Origin: Helianthus annuus
Taxonomy: Eukaryota > Streptophyta > Magnoliopsida > Asterales > Asteraceae
DNA length: 64,000 bases
NCBI RefSeq assembly: GCF_002127325.2
Contig: NC_035436.2
Coordinates: 19,230,205-19,294,204, forward strand
Direction of reading: 5' to 3'
In this document: piece after piece, positions 29,774 through 43,374 of the stretch
Layout: every line of letters starts with the position of its first letter
Numbering within the stretch: the stretch's first letter is position 1
Position numbers and translations under genes: made by a program
Notes under the pieces: model-generated
Told to the model about the DNA's origin: nothing
The model's input: only the letters and a program-made list of their open reading frames with translations
Database searches by the model: none

Positions 29774-31580
29774 TGAAACGCCCACGTTTTCCTTTGCGAT
29801 GTACAACATAATTTCATACAAATTATAAAAAAAATTCGACATGACCCGTTCGAAAATTTAACTTTTCCCTGCCTTTAACAACATCATCTTAGTTATAAAC
29901 TACGACACCTTTCAAAACTACAAAGTTGTGACCATAAGATTTAACATGGACAATGTTGTACAAATGTACCAAAAGATTTAAAAGTTCTAACTACTTACTA
30001 ACATACTAAACACAATTTAACATCATATGACAAAACAGAGTTTTTTGACCCATTCATCATTAACAACATAAACCGGAAGCGTGTAAAGGTTGACAATTGT
30101 GTGTTCGCTCCGAATGCGCCGCAATCAAGCATGAGATTTACCTAACATTCATAACAACAAACACATGTTAGTTCATAACACATAACAATTACAATCCTTT
30201 AATTCCATATTCCTTTCACCCGTTAACATAGCATGATACCCTACTAGCACATATGCCTTCATTCGGAAGCCTTCATCATTCCATTTTTTTTTAAATTTAT
30301 TAGTGATGTATCACCGCATATCATTCCTTCATGTACTTACCCCATTTGACCCGTATGACAAATCAAATTCCTAAACATTCCAACTATCATTCTATTTCAC
30401 ATTTCATCCTAATAGACGGATCCTCTAAATTTTACCACAATTTGGTCTTTCGGACATTACTCCTTACAAACTCTTTGCATTTATTTAATCAAGATTCATA
30501 AAGGGAAATTATACTAAAATCATAGTTCTAAATGGTATCATTCATAATCTACCAATATAGTACATAAAGTTCATATGAACTTACCGCGATCTTGTGATGA
30601 TTGTGCCTTTGAGTGACTTGCGCCTTCCTCCTTCTTTGTGCCTATATGTCATAATCCCATACTTTAGCTTTCTTTCAATATTAATTTCACAATCCTTATG
30701 GTATGTTATGGCGTTTAGTAGTTACATACATCATTATCATGAGAAAGTTGCATCATCTTAACAAGTATTCATGCAAAAGCCATAACTAACTCACTTAGGC
30801 ATTTTGTCAAACACATGGTGTGCATATCACTAGATTAGCATAATGTACAAGCATTTTAAGCACAACTTCCATAGTTCATTCTTGAGCAACATAAACATAC
30901 TACCATGTTAGGATCTATCATTCAAATCAAGAACATACAATTCTAAATCTACATTCATAACAATTTCATAATTCAATCATCAATTTAACATACAAACTTC
31001 ACAATTTCCAAGCATTATTTGACATGCAAGTGGGTTTTTGCCCTAATCATGTTCATACTAAAATTTAGCATCTAGTGATGTCTAAATCTCCTTAGAAACT
31101 GTTAATCATGCTGAATTTAGCAATACATTCACGAATTATACTAAACCCCTTAAATCAAACATCACCAAATTGCAAAATTTGACTTACTTGATACAAGAAA
31201 CACTTAGGTGATCACCATTCTTATCTCATACATTCACCTAGACTCCAAATCCCCTTTCAATTTGATTGATTTGTGTTGATTAGGGTTTGTTCTTCTCTTG
31301 CCCCCTTCTGGTCGCACATACACGCACACACATATCTGATGTGTGTGTTTTGTGTTGACAATTTTAATTAAATTGTCTTTCTAATTGTCCAACTTTGGTC
31401 CCTCAACTATTGAGCATTATATTTGATAGTTAAACTTTTATTCTCATACATTCTTAGTTAACCTATTCATAAATTTATATTTTAGGGTATAATGGTAAAA
31501 ATTTATATTTACCATTCTTTGTCGTTAAATTCTCACTATTAATTTATTATATTAAGACATACGAAAACTGGGGTGTTACA
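29774..31580 (-). repeat. Element C 3' LTR, full length
   Basis: 1807 bp, TG...CA ends, identical in length to the copy at 38686-40492 and almost identical in sequence by eye. Confidence 0.9.
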
Positions 31581-31621
31581 AGTCCACCCCCCTTATAAAA
31601 GGTTTCGTCCCCGAAACCTGA

Positions 31622-34600
31622 CTACGTACCAAATAATTCCGGGTAGTGCTTTTGCATATCATCCTCCGCTTCCCAAGTGAGATCCGATCCCTTCCGATGT
31701 TGCCATTGAACCAACACTTGTCGAACAGATTTGTTTCGGAGGTGCTTCACTTTAAAATCCTTGATCGCTACGGGTTTTTCAACATAATTTAACTTCTTAT
31801 CCACTTCAATGTCATCCATAGGAACGTATGCCGTCTCATCCGCAAGGCACTTTCGCAACTGAGACACGTGAAAGGTGTTATGAATCCCATCCAGCGCAGG
31901 TGGTAGTTCTAACCGATATGCCACCGCCCCAACCCGGGCGAGTATTTTGAATGGCCCAATGTATCGAGGGCCTAGCTTCCCGCGTTTACGAAAACGGATT
32001 ATTCCTTTCCATGGAGAGACCTTTAATAACACATGATCTCCCACTTGAAATTCTATTGGTCGCTTTCGTCGATCCGCATAAGACTTTTGTCTATCTTGCG
32101 CTGCTTTCAATCTTGACCTAACCATATCAATCTTTTCATTCATTTTGGTCACTACTTCTTTTGGCGCGATCTCTCGTTGACCCACTTCCCCCCAACAAAC
32201 CGGGGTCCTACATTTCCTTCCATAAAGCATTTCGTAGGGGGCCATTTTTATGCTGTTATGATAGCTATTATTATATGAGAATTCTACCAAAGGTAGTTGA
32301 TCATCCCAGCTTCCTCCGAATTCTATAACACACGCCCTTAACATATCAACTAATGTTTGGATAGTTCGCTCTGTCTGACCATCGGTTTGTGGATGGTAGG
32401 CGGTGCTGATGTGTAATTGGGTTCCCAATTCATCGTTAAACTTTCTCCAATAATGAGAGGTGAACCGGGTGTCCCGATCGGACACTATAGACACCGGAAC
32501 CCCATGTCGGGATATGATCTCGTTCATGTAGACTTCCGCCATCTTCTCTGATTTATAATTTTCCCGAATAGGTAGGAAATGTGCACTTTTGGTCAGTCGG
32601 TCAACGACCACCCATATTGCATCGTGCCCTTTTCTTGTCTTGGGAAGCTTAGTTACCAAATCCATCGTTATATGTTCCCACTTCCACACCGGGATCTCCA
32701 AGGGTTGTAACTTTCCATACGGCTTCTGGTGTTCAGCCTTTACTTGGGAACACGTCAAACACTTAGCAACATACTTGACAATGTCTCTTTTCATCCCCGG
32801 CCACCAATAATTCATCCTCAAGTCTCGATACATCTTTGTAGCCCCCGGATGAACGGAGTATCGAGACTTGTGAGCCTCATTCAACAATAGTTCTTTCACT
32901 TCGCAATACCCGGGTATCCAAATTCGGTTGTACCTCGTTTTCATACCATTTGCATTCTCTTCCAATTCATGAATGAATCCTTTTGTTCTTTCTTTCTTTG
33001 GGTCAACAGCATTTAAAGATTTCATTTGAGCTTCCCGAATTTCATCAAGTAGCTTAGGAGTAACTACCATCTTCATGGACTTTACCCGAATCGGGGGCGG
33101 GTATTCCTTTCGGCTAAGTGCGTCCGCTACTACGTTAGCTTTCCCGGGATGATAATGGATGTCACAGTCGTAATCCTTAATGAGTTCCAACCATCTTCGT
33201 TGCCTCATATTGAGATCTTTCTGTTCGAAAAAATATTTGAGGCTTTTATGATCCGAGAAGATAGTACATTTCACCCCATAAAGGTAGTGCCTCCATATTT
33301 TCAAGGCGAATACAACCGCCGCCAGTTCAAGATCATGAGTCGGATAATTGCCTTCATGTTGCTTGAGTTGTCTCGAAGCGTAAGCAACGACTTTACCCCT
33401 TTGCATTAACACACAACCTAAACCTTGACGAGAGGCGTCCGTATACACCACCAAACCATCCGTTCCATCCGGTAATGTCAACACCGGAGAATTTGAGAGC
33501 TTTTCTTTTAAAGTTTGAAACGCTTTTTCTTGCTCTTCGCCCCATATAAACTTTTCACTCTTCTTTGTTAACTTCGTCATAGGAGAGGCTATCTTGGAGA
33601 AATCTTGGATAAATCTCCTATAATACCCAGCCAAGCCCAGAAAACTTTTTATTTCGCTTGGATTCTTCGGGGGTACCCAATTCATTACCGCGTCTACCTT
33701 GGACGGATCCACATGAACACCATTCGCATCGATCACATGGCCTAAAAATTGTACCTCTCTAAGCCAAAAGGCACACTTTGAGAACTTTGCGTATAACTTT
33801 TCCTTGCGAAGCGTTTCTAATACATCACGTAAATGGGAAGCATGCTCTGCTTCACTACGGGAGTATATTAGAATATCGTCGATAAAAACGATTACATACT
33901 TATCAAGCATATGTCATCACACCCGATTCATTAAATCCATAAACGCCGCTGGCGCGTTTGTCAGCCCAAAGGACATTACTAAAAACTCATAATGTCCATA
34001 CCGTGTTCGAAACGCGGTTTTTGGTACATCTTCTTCTCGCACACGCAGTTGGTGATATCCCGATCGCAAATCAATTTTTGAGAACCAACTCGCCCCTTGT
34101 AGCTGGTCAAAGAGATCGTCAATTCTGGGCAACGGGTATCGATTCTTCACCGTTAACTTGTTCAACTCTCGGTAGTCGATGCACATTCGCATCGAGCCAT
34201 CTTTCTTCTTCACGAATAATACGGGTGCTCCCCATGGCGAAACACTTGGTTTAATAAAACCCTTATCGAGCAACTCCTGAAGTTGCGTCATCAATTCTTT
34301 CATTTCGGTTGGAGCCAACCGATAAGGAGCTTTAGCTACCGGTTTTGCACCCGGGTTAAGCTCTATCTTAAATTCTACTTCTCGTTCAGGTGGGAGCCCG
34401 GGTAGGTCTTCCGGAAATACATCCGGATATTTATTCACCACGTTCACATCTTCAAGCTTTGGGACACCTTGACTAGTGTCAATCACATAAGATAGATAAG
34501 CCCTACCCCCGTTCCTCACATATTTGACAGCTTTGACTATATAGCACAATTTCGGCTTGATGACCCTTTCCCCTTGGACACTTATCCGTTTCCCCCCCGA

Positions 34601-36067
34601 GGTTACTATATGAATGATTTTCTTTTCACATTGAATTTCAGCATGATTTTGGGCTAACCAATCCATTCCTACAACTACTTTAAATTCCCCCATATACATT
34701 GGAACAAGGTCTATACTAAATTCCTCATCTTCGATTATTATCTTACAGTTTTTGCAAATATCATGCAACAAATAGCTTTTACTATCAGCAACTTCAACTT
34801 CTAAGGGTATTGACATCTTTTCAAGCTTAAACGATGGGTGAGCTAACAATTCATTAGAAATGAATGACCTACTAGCCCCGGAATCAAATAAAACATTCAT
34901 AGGCATAGAGTTAACCAAGAATATACCTGAAACCACATCCGGGCTAGCTTTAGCTTCATCCGAGGTTAGCTGAAACATCCTTCCGCGAGCCTTGTGGGGC
35001 TCGTCCTTCTTTCCGTCTCTCTTTGCCCCTTGTTGGAGTTTCGGACATTCCGCTTTAACGTGCCCCGGTTCATTGCAATTGTAACACGCCTTTGAGTTTT
35101 CGGGGCACCTATAAAACGGATGTCCTTCTCGCCCACATTTGTAGCACCCCTTCTTTCCCGACAAACATTCGCCCGAATGATGCTTCCCACACGTCTTGCA
35201 AGTCGGAATTTCACCACTTGCTTTCCCTTTCTTGCTTTGGTCTTGATACCTTGCCTTTTTCGATGGGTTTGCGTTGGTAGGCTTCTCCGCTGCCCTTTTC
35301 TCTCCTCGTTCAACCTGCCTTTTTATCTCAATTTCTCTGTCTCTTGCCCATTCAATTAGTTCATTTAACGTCGCACACTTAGAGGGGTTTATAAATTCCC
35401 GATATTCAGCCTTTAACATAGCATGGTAACGTACAATCCTTTGCCTTTCAGTCCCCGCTATCTCCTCACAGAACTTCACCCTTTCAAGGAATTTGTTTGT
35501 TATCTCATCAATCGTTTCGTCCTTTTGTCTGAGACGTAAGAAGTCTTCCTGAATCTTATCAATTGCGGATTGTGGACTATAGTATTTCAGAAATGACTCC
35601 TTGAATTCTTGCCATGTTAACGATTGCACCTTATCATCCCCCAATTCTTTCGAGTATGCGTCCCACCAATCTTTTGCTCGAAGTTGTAGAAGGCCCGTGG
35701 CAAACATTACTTGATCCTCCGCTTCACATCTACTTCGTGTAAATACTGCCTCGGTACTGGAAATCCACCTTTGACAAGCTATCGGATCAACTTCCCCTTT
35801 GTATGGTAAAGGGTTGCATGCCATGAACTCCTTGTATGTGCATCGCCGAAAGCTTTTCTTCACTTGCAATTCGCTAATCATTTCTTTCAATTCTTCCACC
35901 TTGGTAGTTACTGAGGTATTAATTATTTCCAATACTTGCCCTTCGACTTCTTGAGCTAGTCGGGGAATACTAGCCTCAACTGCTTTCATTACTTCTTCCA
36001 CAACCATAGCTTTTATTTCATTTCGGCGTGCTTCGTCGTCCTCGTTCGCATTCACCCTATCGGCCAT
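31622..36067 (-). pseudogene. Element C gag-pol polyprotein, broken by two adjacent TGA codons
   Basis: One frame of 1481 codons from ATG 36067 to the stop before 31622, open except codons 717-718 (TGA TGA, 33919-33914). In order: capsid-like gag (WWDAYSKEL...[13 protein letters not shown]), zinc knuckles at about 290-340 ([28 protein letters not shown] and a short [12 protein letters not shown]), aspartic protease FDSGAS near 392, reverse transcriptase with FIDDILIYS near 729, RNase H ([10 protein letters not shown]) near 875, integrase with an HHCC region (about 1065-1110), core MDLV and [14 protein letters not shown], and a chromodomain-like end ([18 protein letters not shown]). Domain order PR-RT-RH-INT fits Ty3/gypsy, and the end fits the Tekay/Del lineage. 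The stops fall just before the catalytic FIDD, so the encoded enzyme is not made as one chain. Confidence 0.9.
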
Positions 36068-36490
36068 CTACATAAAAACATTCGTTACTTCCATTAGAAT
36101 TTTCATTTCATTCCTTCCACCATCATGTCTTAACATCACGTTATCATAACACATTTCATTCATCATTCATACTTCTTGCCTTATCGTCTTTGTATCGTAT
36201 CGTTCTTATTTTAAACATTCATTAATCCTTTCTATCACATGACCATGCTAGTGCTACGTAGCTCTCACTCTTTCTAATATGTGAAAGAAATTACTCATAA
36301 CTAAACCATGCTTAAACTTTCTTTGGAAACTCAACGTTTCCGACAACCAACTCCATAGTATTCTTTATCCCTTACATCTTGATACACTTTTCTTACCCAT
36401 TATGATCGAATTATCTCATTCCAAGTACCTTCCGTATGAATAAAACAATAAACAGAACAATATAATTTGAAATAGGCTGAAATGAGCTCC

Positions 36491-36717
36491 ACCGTAAGTT
36501 ACGGTACCACCGTAACTTACGGTGACCCTTTTTCCTTTACGGTGCCAAGCTACTGATTTACGGTGGCCATCATTTCTCCCAGGTGCTACCGTAAATTACG
36601 GTACCACCGTAACTTACGGTGACCCTTTTTCTTTTACGGTGCCAAGCTACTGACTTATGGTGGCCATCTTTTCTTCCAGGTGCTACCGTAAATTACGGTA
36701 CCACCGTAACTTACGGT
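36491..36717 (-). repeat. Three paired palindromes in the C leader
   Basis: ACCGTAAGTTACGGT-type 15-mers occur in three pairs: 36491/36509, 36588/36606 and 36685/36703. The period inside a pair is 18 bp and between pairs exactly 97 bp. Half-sites (TTTACGGTG) lie between. They sit in the untranslated leader between primer site and gag start. Confidence 0.8.
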
Positions 36718-36988
36718 AGTGCCCAGCGTACTTTTATTGTTTTTTCATGTTTTTCTACTCCTTTTTGACCCGTATTAATCCCCAAACTAATCTGATTCAT
36801 CCTATATCTCCCACTACGTCACGTAATCATTTCATAACGTCTCACAACAACTTAAATTAAAATGCAAAAATATTTCATAACGTAATCATTTAGAACACTT
36901 ACTTGCTTTGCGCCACGGATCGAACACACACTTCTCCCGAGCTTTCGGTTTGAGTTCAAGCAGTTGATGCTTAAATCCCTCAAACCTA

Positions 36989-37001
36989 GGCTCTGATACC
37001 A
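36989..37001 (-). other. Primer-binding site of element C
   Basis: TGGTATCAGAGCC on the minus strand, complementary to initiator tRNA-Met, three bases from the LTR end. Confidence 0.85.
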
Positions 37002-37004
37002 ACT

Positions 37005-37572
37005 TGAAACGCCCACGTTTTCCTTTGCGATGTACAACATAATTTCATACAAATTATAAAAAAAATTCGACATGACCCGTTCGAAAATTTAACTTTTCCC
37101 TGCCTTTAACAACATCATCTTAGTTATAAACTACGACACCTTTCAAAACTACAAAGTTGTGACCATAAGATTTAACATGGACAATGTTGTACAAATGTAC
37201 CAAAAGATTTAAAAGTTCTAACTACTTACTAACATACTAAACACAATTTAACATCATATGACAAAACAGAGTTTTTTGACCCATTCATCATTAACAACAT
37301 AAACCGGAAGCGTGTAAAGGTTGACAATTGTGTGTTCGCTCCGAATGCGCCGCAATCAAGCATGAGATTTACCTAACATTCATAACAACAAACACATGTT
37401 AGTTCATAACACATAACAATTACAATCCTTTAATTCCATATTCCTTTCACCCGTTAACATAGCATGATACCCTACTAGCACATATGCCTTCATTCGGAAG
37501 CCTTCATCATTCCATTTTTTTTTAAATTTATTAGTGATGTATCACCGCATATCATTCCTTCATGTACTTACC
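37005..37572 (-). repeat. Element C 5' LTR, truncated
   Basis: Matches the start of the 29774 LTR in plus view for 568 bp, then stops at CTTACC, where the intact LTR continues CCCATTTGACC. Confidence 0.85.
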
Positions 37573-37592
37573 ACATTAAAAGCTACCTTAGT
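37573..37592. other. Templated filler at a rearrangement junction
   Basis: ACATTAAAAGCTACCTTAGT joins the cut LTR to duplicated A/D sequence. It matches ATTAAAAGCTACCTTTGT at about 28817-28834 with one change, so it looks copied from nearby. Confidence 0.65.
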
Positions 37593-40492
37593 AATGAACT
37601 CACTCAGTATTTCCCGCTGACAAAACCTTTTTAAAACGCGTTTCATGTAATTACAGTAGATTGGAGTAAGGATTGGATCCAGCACTGAAGGACAACTTAA
37701 GAAATATTATTTTGGGTTTATCCCGTATTAAAAGCTACCTTTGTAAAACATGGAATTTATTCCATCAATTTAAAATAAAATCCGGTGTTTCTAAACTCTG
37801 ATATTTTTCCTAACTCACGGTCCTGATGAAATTTCCGCTGCAATGTTTTTCAAAAATAATCACTGGTACCACTAGACTGCTCACGGCACCCGGTTTCGTC
37901 CAGGGTGGGTCGGGGGTCGTGACACATCAATTCACATACAGACTTTAGTGACATACATGATGCACAAAGCACGGCTAGCACAGTTAGCGGATAACTCAGT
38001 AAAATGCTGACGATGTTCAGCACATAGACAGACAGTGTTTTGACACCCAGTATGAGCCAGAGACAAGGTACTACACTAGTATGGTGTGTAGGGAAGTAAG
38101 GACCATAAAACTGCGTCACTAGGTGATAGTTTAAGTGCCGGGAAGTGCCTAAAACCCACTAAAAGTGCAGAATTCTGCATATTTCAGCAAAATTTAGGAT
38201 TTTAATAAACTAGTAATGTGCAAAAATATGAGAAAATGGTCCTGAATGCTTTCCTAAGTGTCGGGAATTAAAAGTGTCACAAAAAGTTACATAAAGGACA
38301 GTAAACGGAATAACTTGACACTTTAACAAACCGGTATCTAACCGAACAACAGGACATTACCCGGAACACCAAAATATTACTAGAAGCATTGTTTTATTAT
38401 TTTTGAGCTAGTTATGATCCTCGAACACCTTAACACACTATATAATGCATCATGCACTTAAACACTAGACATTACACTTAACCTCCAACTAATTACTTAA
38501 CTTATCATTCAGACTTACATTTACCCCCCCCCCCCCCCTCATGATTCACGGTCACAATAGGGTGACCCTACCCAGATTTTTTTTCATCAGTCTTCTCTAA
38601 ATCTTTCCATGATCTTCCCTTGGATTTGATTAGATTGTGTTATGTACTTAACCAACATACTAACCAATAGGTAATACACAAAATTTGAAACGCCCACGTT
38701 TTCCTTTGCGATGTACAACATAATTTCATACAAATTATAAAAAAAATTCGACATGACCCGTTCGAAAATTTAACTTTTCCCTGCCTTTAACAACATCATC
38801 TTAGTTATAAACTACGACACCTTTCAAAACTACAAAGTTGTGACCATAAGATTTAACATGGACAATGTTGTACAAATGTACCAAAAGATTTAAAAGTTCT
38901 AACTACTTACTAACATACTAAACACAATTTAACATCATATGACAAAACAGAGTTTTTTGACCCATTCATCATTAACAACATAAACCGGAAGCGTGTAAAG
39001 GTTGACAATTGTGTGTTCGCTCCGAATGCGCCGCAATCAAGCATGAGATTTACCTAACATTCATAACAACAAACACATGTTAGTTCATAACACATAACAA
39101 TTACAATCCTTTAATTCCATATTCCTTTCACCCGTTAACATAGCATGATACCCTACTAGCACATATGCCTTCATTCGGAAGCCTTCATCATTCCATTTTT
39201 TTTTAAATTTATTAGTGATGTATCACCGCATATCATTCCTTCATGTACTTACCCCATTTGACCCGTATGACAAATCAAATTCCTAAACATTCCAACTATC
39301 ATTCTATTTCACATTTCATCCTAATAGACGGATCCTCTAAATTTTACCACAATTTGGTCTTTCGGACATTACTCCTTACAAACTCTTTGCATTTATTTAA
39401 TCAAGATTCATAAAGGGAAATTATACTAAAATCATAGTTCTAAATGGTATCATTCATAATCTACCAATATAGTACATAAAGTTCATATGAACTTACCGCG
39501 ATCTTGTGATGATTGTGCCTTTGAGTGACTTGCGCCTTCCTCCTTCTTTGTGCCTATATGTCATAATCCCATACTTTAGCTTTCTTTCAATATTAATTTC
39601 ACAATCCTTATGGTATGTTATGGCGTTTAGTAGTTACATACATCATTATCATGAGAAAGTTGCATCATCTTAACAAGTATTCATGCAAAAGCCATAACTA
39701 ACTCACTTAGGCATTTTGTCAAACACATGGTGTGCATATCACTAGATTAGCATAATGTACAAGCATTTTAAGCACAACTTCCATAGTTCATTCTTGAGCA
39801 ACATAAACATACTACCATGTTAGGATCTATCATTCAAATCAAGAACATACAATTCTAAATCTACATTCATAACAATTTCATAATTCAATCATCAATTTAA
39901 CATACAAACTTCACAATTTCCAAGCATTATTTGACATGCAAGTGGGTTTTTGCCCTAATCATGTTCATACTAAAATTTAGCATCTAGTGATGTCTAAATC
40001 TCCTTAGAAACTGTTAATCATGCTGAATTTAGCAATACATTCACGAATTATACTAAACCCCTTAAATCAAACATCACCAAATTGCAAAATTTGACTTACT
40101 TGATACAAGAAACACTTAGGTGATCACCATTCTTATCTCATACATTCACCTAGACTCCAAATCCCCTTTCAATTTGATTGATTTGTGTTGATTAGGGTTT
40201 GTTCTTCTCTTGCCCCCTTCTGGTCGCACATACACGCACACACATATCTGATGTGTGTGTTTTGTGTTGACAATTTTAATTAAATTGTCTTTCTAATTGT
40301 CCAACTTTGGTCCCTCAACTATTGAGCATTATATTTGATAGTTAAACTTTTATTCTCATACATTCTTAGTTAACCTATTCATAAATTTATATTTTAGGGT
40401 ATAATGGTAAAAATTTATATTTACCATTCTTTGTCGTTAAATTCTCACTATTAATTTATTATATTAAGACATACGAAAACTGGGGTGTTACA
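37593..40492. repeat. 2.9-kb segmental duplication of 28683-31580
   Basis: Carries the 3' end of D, A's LTR segment 2 and a complete C LTR (38686-40492), in the same order and orientation. Only a handful of differences were noticed (for example near 37646, 37941, 38263), plus a longer poly(C) run (15 versus 13). The duplication is recent. Confidence 0.9.
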
Positions 40493-41734
40493 AAATTGAG
40501 TTTATAAGGAGACATGGAGGATCATAACCATCAACACACCCAACACCACAACTCTTCTTCTCCCTCTCCCTCCTCTCGGCCGAACACCCCACTCCACACC
40601 ACCATCGTCATCCAACTTCAATCATCCAATCTCAAGTATTCACAAGGTGTAAGAAGGTGTCTAACGAGGTGTGAAGCTTGTGGATCATCAAGGACCTCTC
40701 CCGATTGCTTTTATCCACCATCTTTATCACCTTCATCAACAAGTGTTCTTCCCTAGCTTAGAGCTAGTAGTAAGACCTTTGTAACCCTTGTTACTTCTAT
40801 TTTTAGTTGGTTAAAAGATGTATTATGTTGTAAATCACAAGAACATTAAAAGACATGAACATCAATCTTGATCATAAGCTTGAAATATGATGAAATCATG
40901 ATGAAACTATGTTGTTTAGTGTATGTATGATGTTTGATTGCTATTTACTTGAGATTATGATGTTGATCATCATAAGGATCTTGCTAGATTGTGATTAAAC
41001 ACATGATCTAGCAAGATAGAGGATGATTATGTGTTAACACAAGATGATCATCCTCATGTGTAAACATGAACTTGAAAATAAAATGATTTCTTGAAAAATG
41101 ATAATCAAGTGAGTTGTTAAACTTATAGATCTAAGACTTATGAATGGTTATCCAAAAAGAATCAAGTTCAAAATATGACTTTTAGAAGACCTTAGTTCTT
41201 ACTTAAACTTACACTATTTTTGGTGATAAAATAAGTGTAGAAACACTAAAGAAACAAGAAGATCTCACAAAGAAACATTTTTGTAAAATATGTTTACAAG
41301 TTGTAAACACCTTAAACTTTCAAGAATGAAGTTTATTAAGAAATAAACACACTTTAAAGGATAACTAGACCTACTAAAAACATTACCAAGTTACTACGAG
41401 TTTTTGTGAAAGATCAAGTTCATGTTGTTGTGTAAATTGAATTGTTTTTGCAATTGGTAAGTGTAAGTGATTTAGGGATTGATTGTTGATTGTTGTGATG
41501 ATTTTTGAAAAGAAAATGATATGCTTTAATAGCATGGACACCTCCATTTTCAAAGGGAACTATGGCAAAATTTTCTAAAAAATACAAACACTTAGAAAAT
41601 ATTTTCTAAACAAGTATTTACAAGTATGTTTTAAACTATGTTTTTCAATATAAACTTTGCCATAAATTTTGTTACAAAAATGAAAATATTGGAGGTTGTT
41701 TTTATAAATAAAAATGGGTAAATATATATATTTA

Positions 41735-41769
<35 letters not shown>

Positions 41770-41868
41770 GACACTTGTGTGAATATTTGCTAGGTTTGAG
41801 TCTTCCTGCACCACTTCACACATACCATAGGGTGACTATGTCTTCCAGTCGGAGGCCCGGTACAAATT
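40493..41868 (+). repeat. Element A 5' LTR, segment 3
   Basis: Resumes A's LTR after C and matches 53365-53992 and 60882-61606 of the 3' LTR. Includes a 30-bp (AT)n run (41737-41766) and an 80-codon open frame (40514-40756) also present in the 3' LTR. It ends in rearranged 80-84-bp units (CTAGGTTTGAG..., GGGTGACTATG...) at the junction with E. Confidence 0.75.
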
Positions 41869-41900
41869 TGTTTGATGGTCGCAGTGACCCAGGTGTCACA

Positions 41901-43374
41901 GTCTCCCCTACTTTAGGAAATTTTGTCCCGAAATTTATTCAGAGGAAACTTGTGAGAGTTTAAAACATGAAGTTTGAAAAGATCGAACAACATTGGTTAG
42001 GGTTCTGAGCTTCTAGTAGCTTTAATAACATCATGTTTGCAATGTAAGAGGGATACTTATATACAAGTATATGAAGCGTCATTGGTGCGTCCACCGTACC
42101 TCCATCACATCGTTCTCGTTTTGTTATTGTTGTTACTATCGGCTCTTACACATAATAAATCTTACTGGGTTTCTGTGCACCAAATTTCATAATTATGTAC
42201 GCGTCCATAATTACACAATTCCTTGCATAGTTCACTCAGTCTATTTTATAATGTGTAGGGGAAAACCAAATTTATAAACCCTGTAATGAATGTGACTAGA
42301 CCACCATAGGGTCCCTTTTATTAAATCAATAAATGATTTTAATAGACAACCAAAGGTCTTTTCAGCTTATATCATTACATGTCATTCTTAACCAGATTTT
42401 TGAATCAATCTTTTGACTAGACCATTAAAAGGGTCTCTTATGAATCATGGAGTGGTACTATATAATCCAAGGGTCTTAACTTATTACATAGAAGCCCATT
42501 AATGATTTAAGGTAGCACCTTTTTGAATATCCTACTACGAATCCCTCATATGAAGATATGAAAGATTCCACGAGGATTTGGATAACGAATATCCAGAGTA
42601 TACAAAAACACAAAATGCATAATAGAAAACACAAGATGCATAAACACATAGTCATATAACCACAAAGATTGTTTAACTTGATTTGTTATCATTCTGTTAA
42701 TTTGTTCTGCTAACTGTGCACATGTATTCAAAGCACACCAGGTATCCAATCAGTGGATTTTGATTGGTGCTTTAAATATTTCTAAGAATCTAACTATAAA
42801 GATAGAAAGATCTTAAAGAGAAAATTCGATTTCGATTATAAAGAACCGAAATGTTCGAATTACGGTATACAAGGAATCCAATTATGGACCCTGATTTGAA
42901 AGATAATCATCCACAAGGATCTAATGCGAAGATAAAAAGATCCTATATGGATTTTGGAAGTCGAAGATGTTTTGAAAACTTATGTTATGCTTGTTGAAGA
43001 ATCAGAACGTAATGGGTATGAAAATATCCTTGGTTATCTAAACAAGGATTCAAAGGTATAGAAGCACGATTACTCATAATGTCACTTTATTTCCTGTACT
43101 TCGTTTCTAAGAATAAAACGAGTACTTAGAATTTACCAAGAAAATCATGAGTAAACGCAAAAATGGGAAGAATTTTCACGAAAGTAGTTTGCAAGGATCA
43201 TAGTTCCTTAACGTAGGCATTATAGGGGAATGCCATACATACATGTAACTATACTTGTATATCAGAATTGCGAACAACAACTTTTATTTATGAACGGGAC
43301 AAATTGTTTCATATAACAAGTAAATAGAAGAAACAAAAGCATAAGACAACAGCATCTTCTAAACAGCCAATTGC
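41901..43374. other. Non-coding interior of element E
   Basis: AT-rich sequence between the polypurine side and gag. No pol motif seen in any frame. Confidence 0.5.

Larger units (their letters stand above)
29774..37572 (-). mobile_element. Element C: Ty3/gypsy (Tekay/Del-like) retrotransposon
   Basis: Minus-strand element: 3' LTR 29774-31580 (1807 bp, TGAAACGCC...GTGTTACA in plus view), polypurine tract TAAGGGGGGTGGACT (minus, about 31581-31595), gag-pol, a leader with palindromic repeats, a tRNA-iMet-type primer site (36989-37001), and a 5' LTR cut at 37572 after 568 bp. Target duplication AAATT is seen at 29769-29773 and 40493-40497. The site in A's 3' LTR (about 53365) is empty, with one AAATT. 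Confidence 0.85.
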
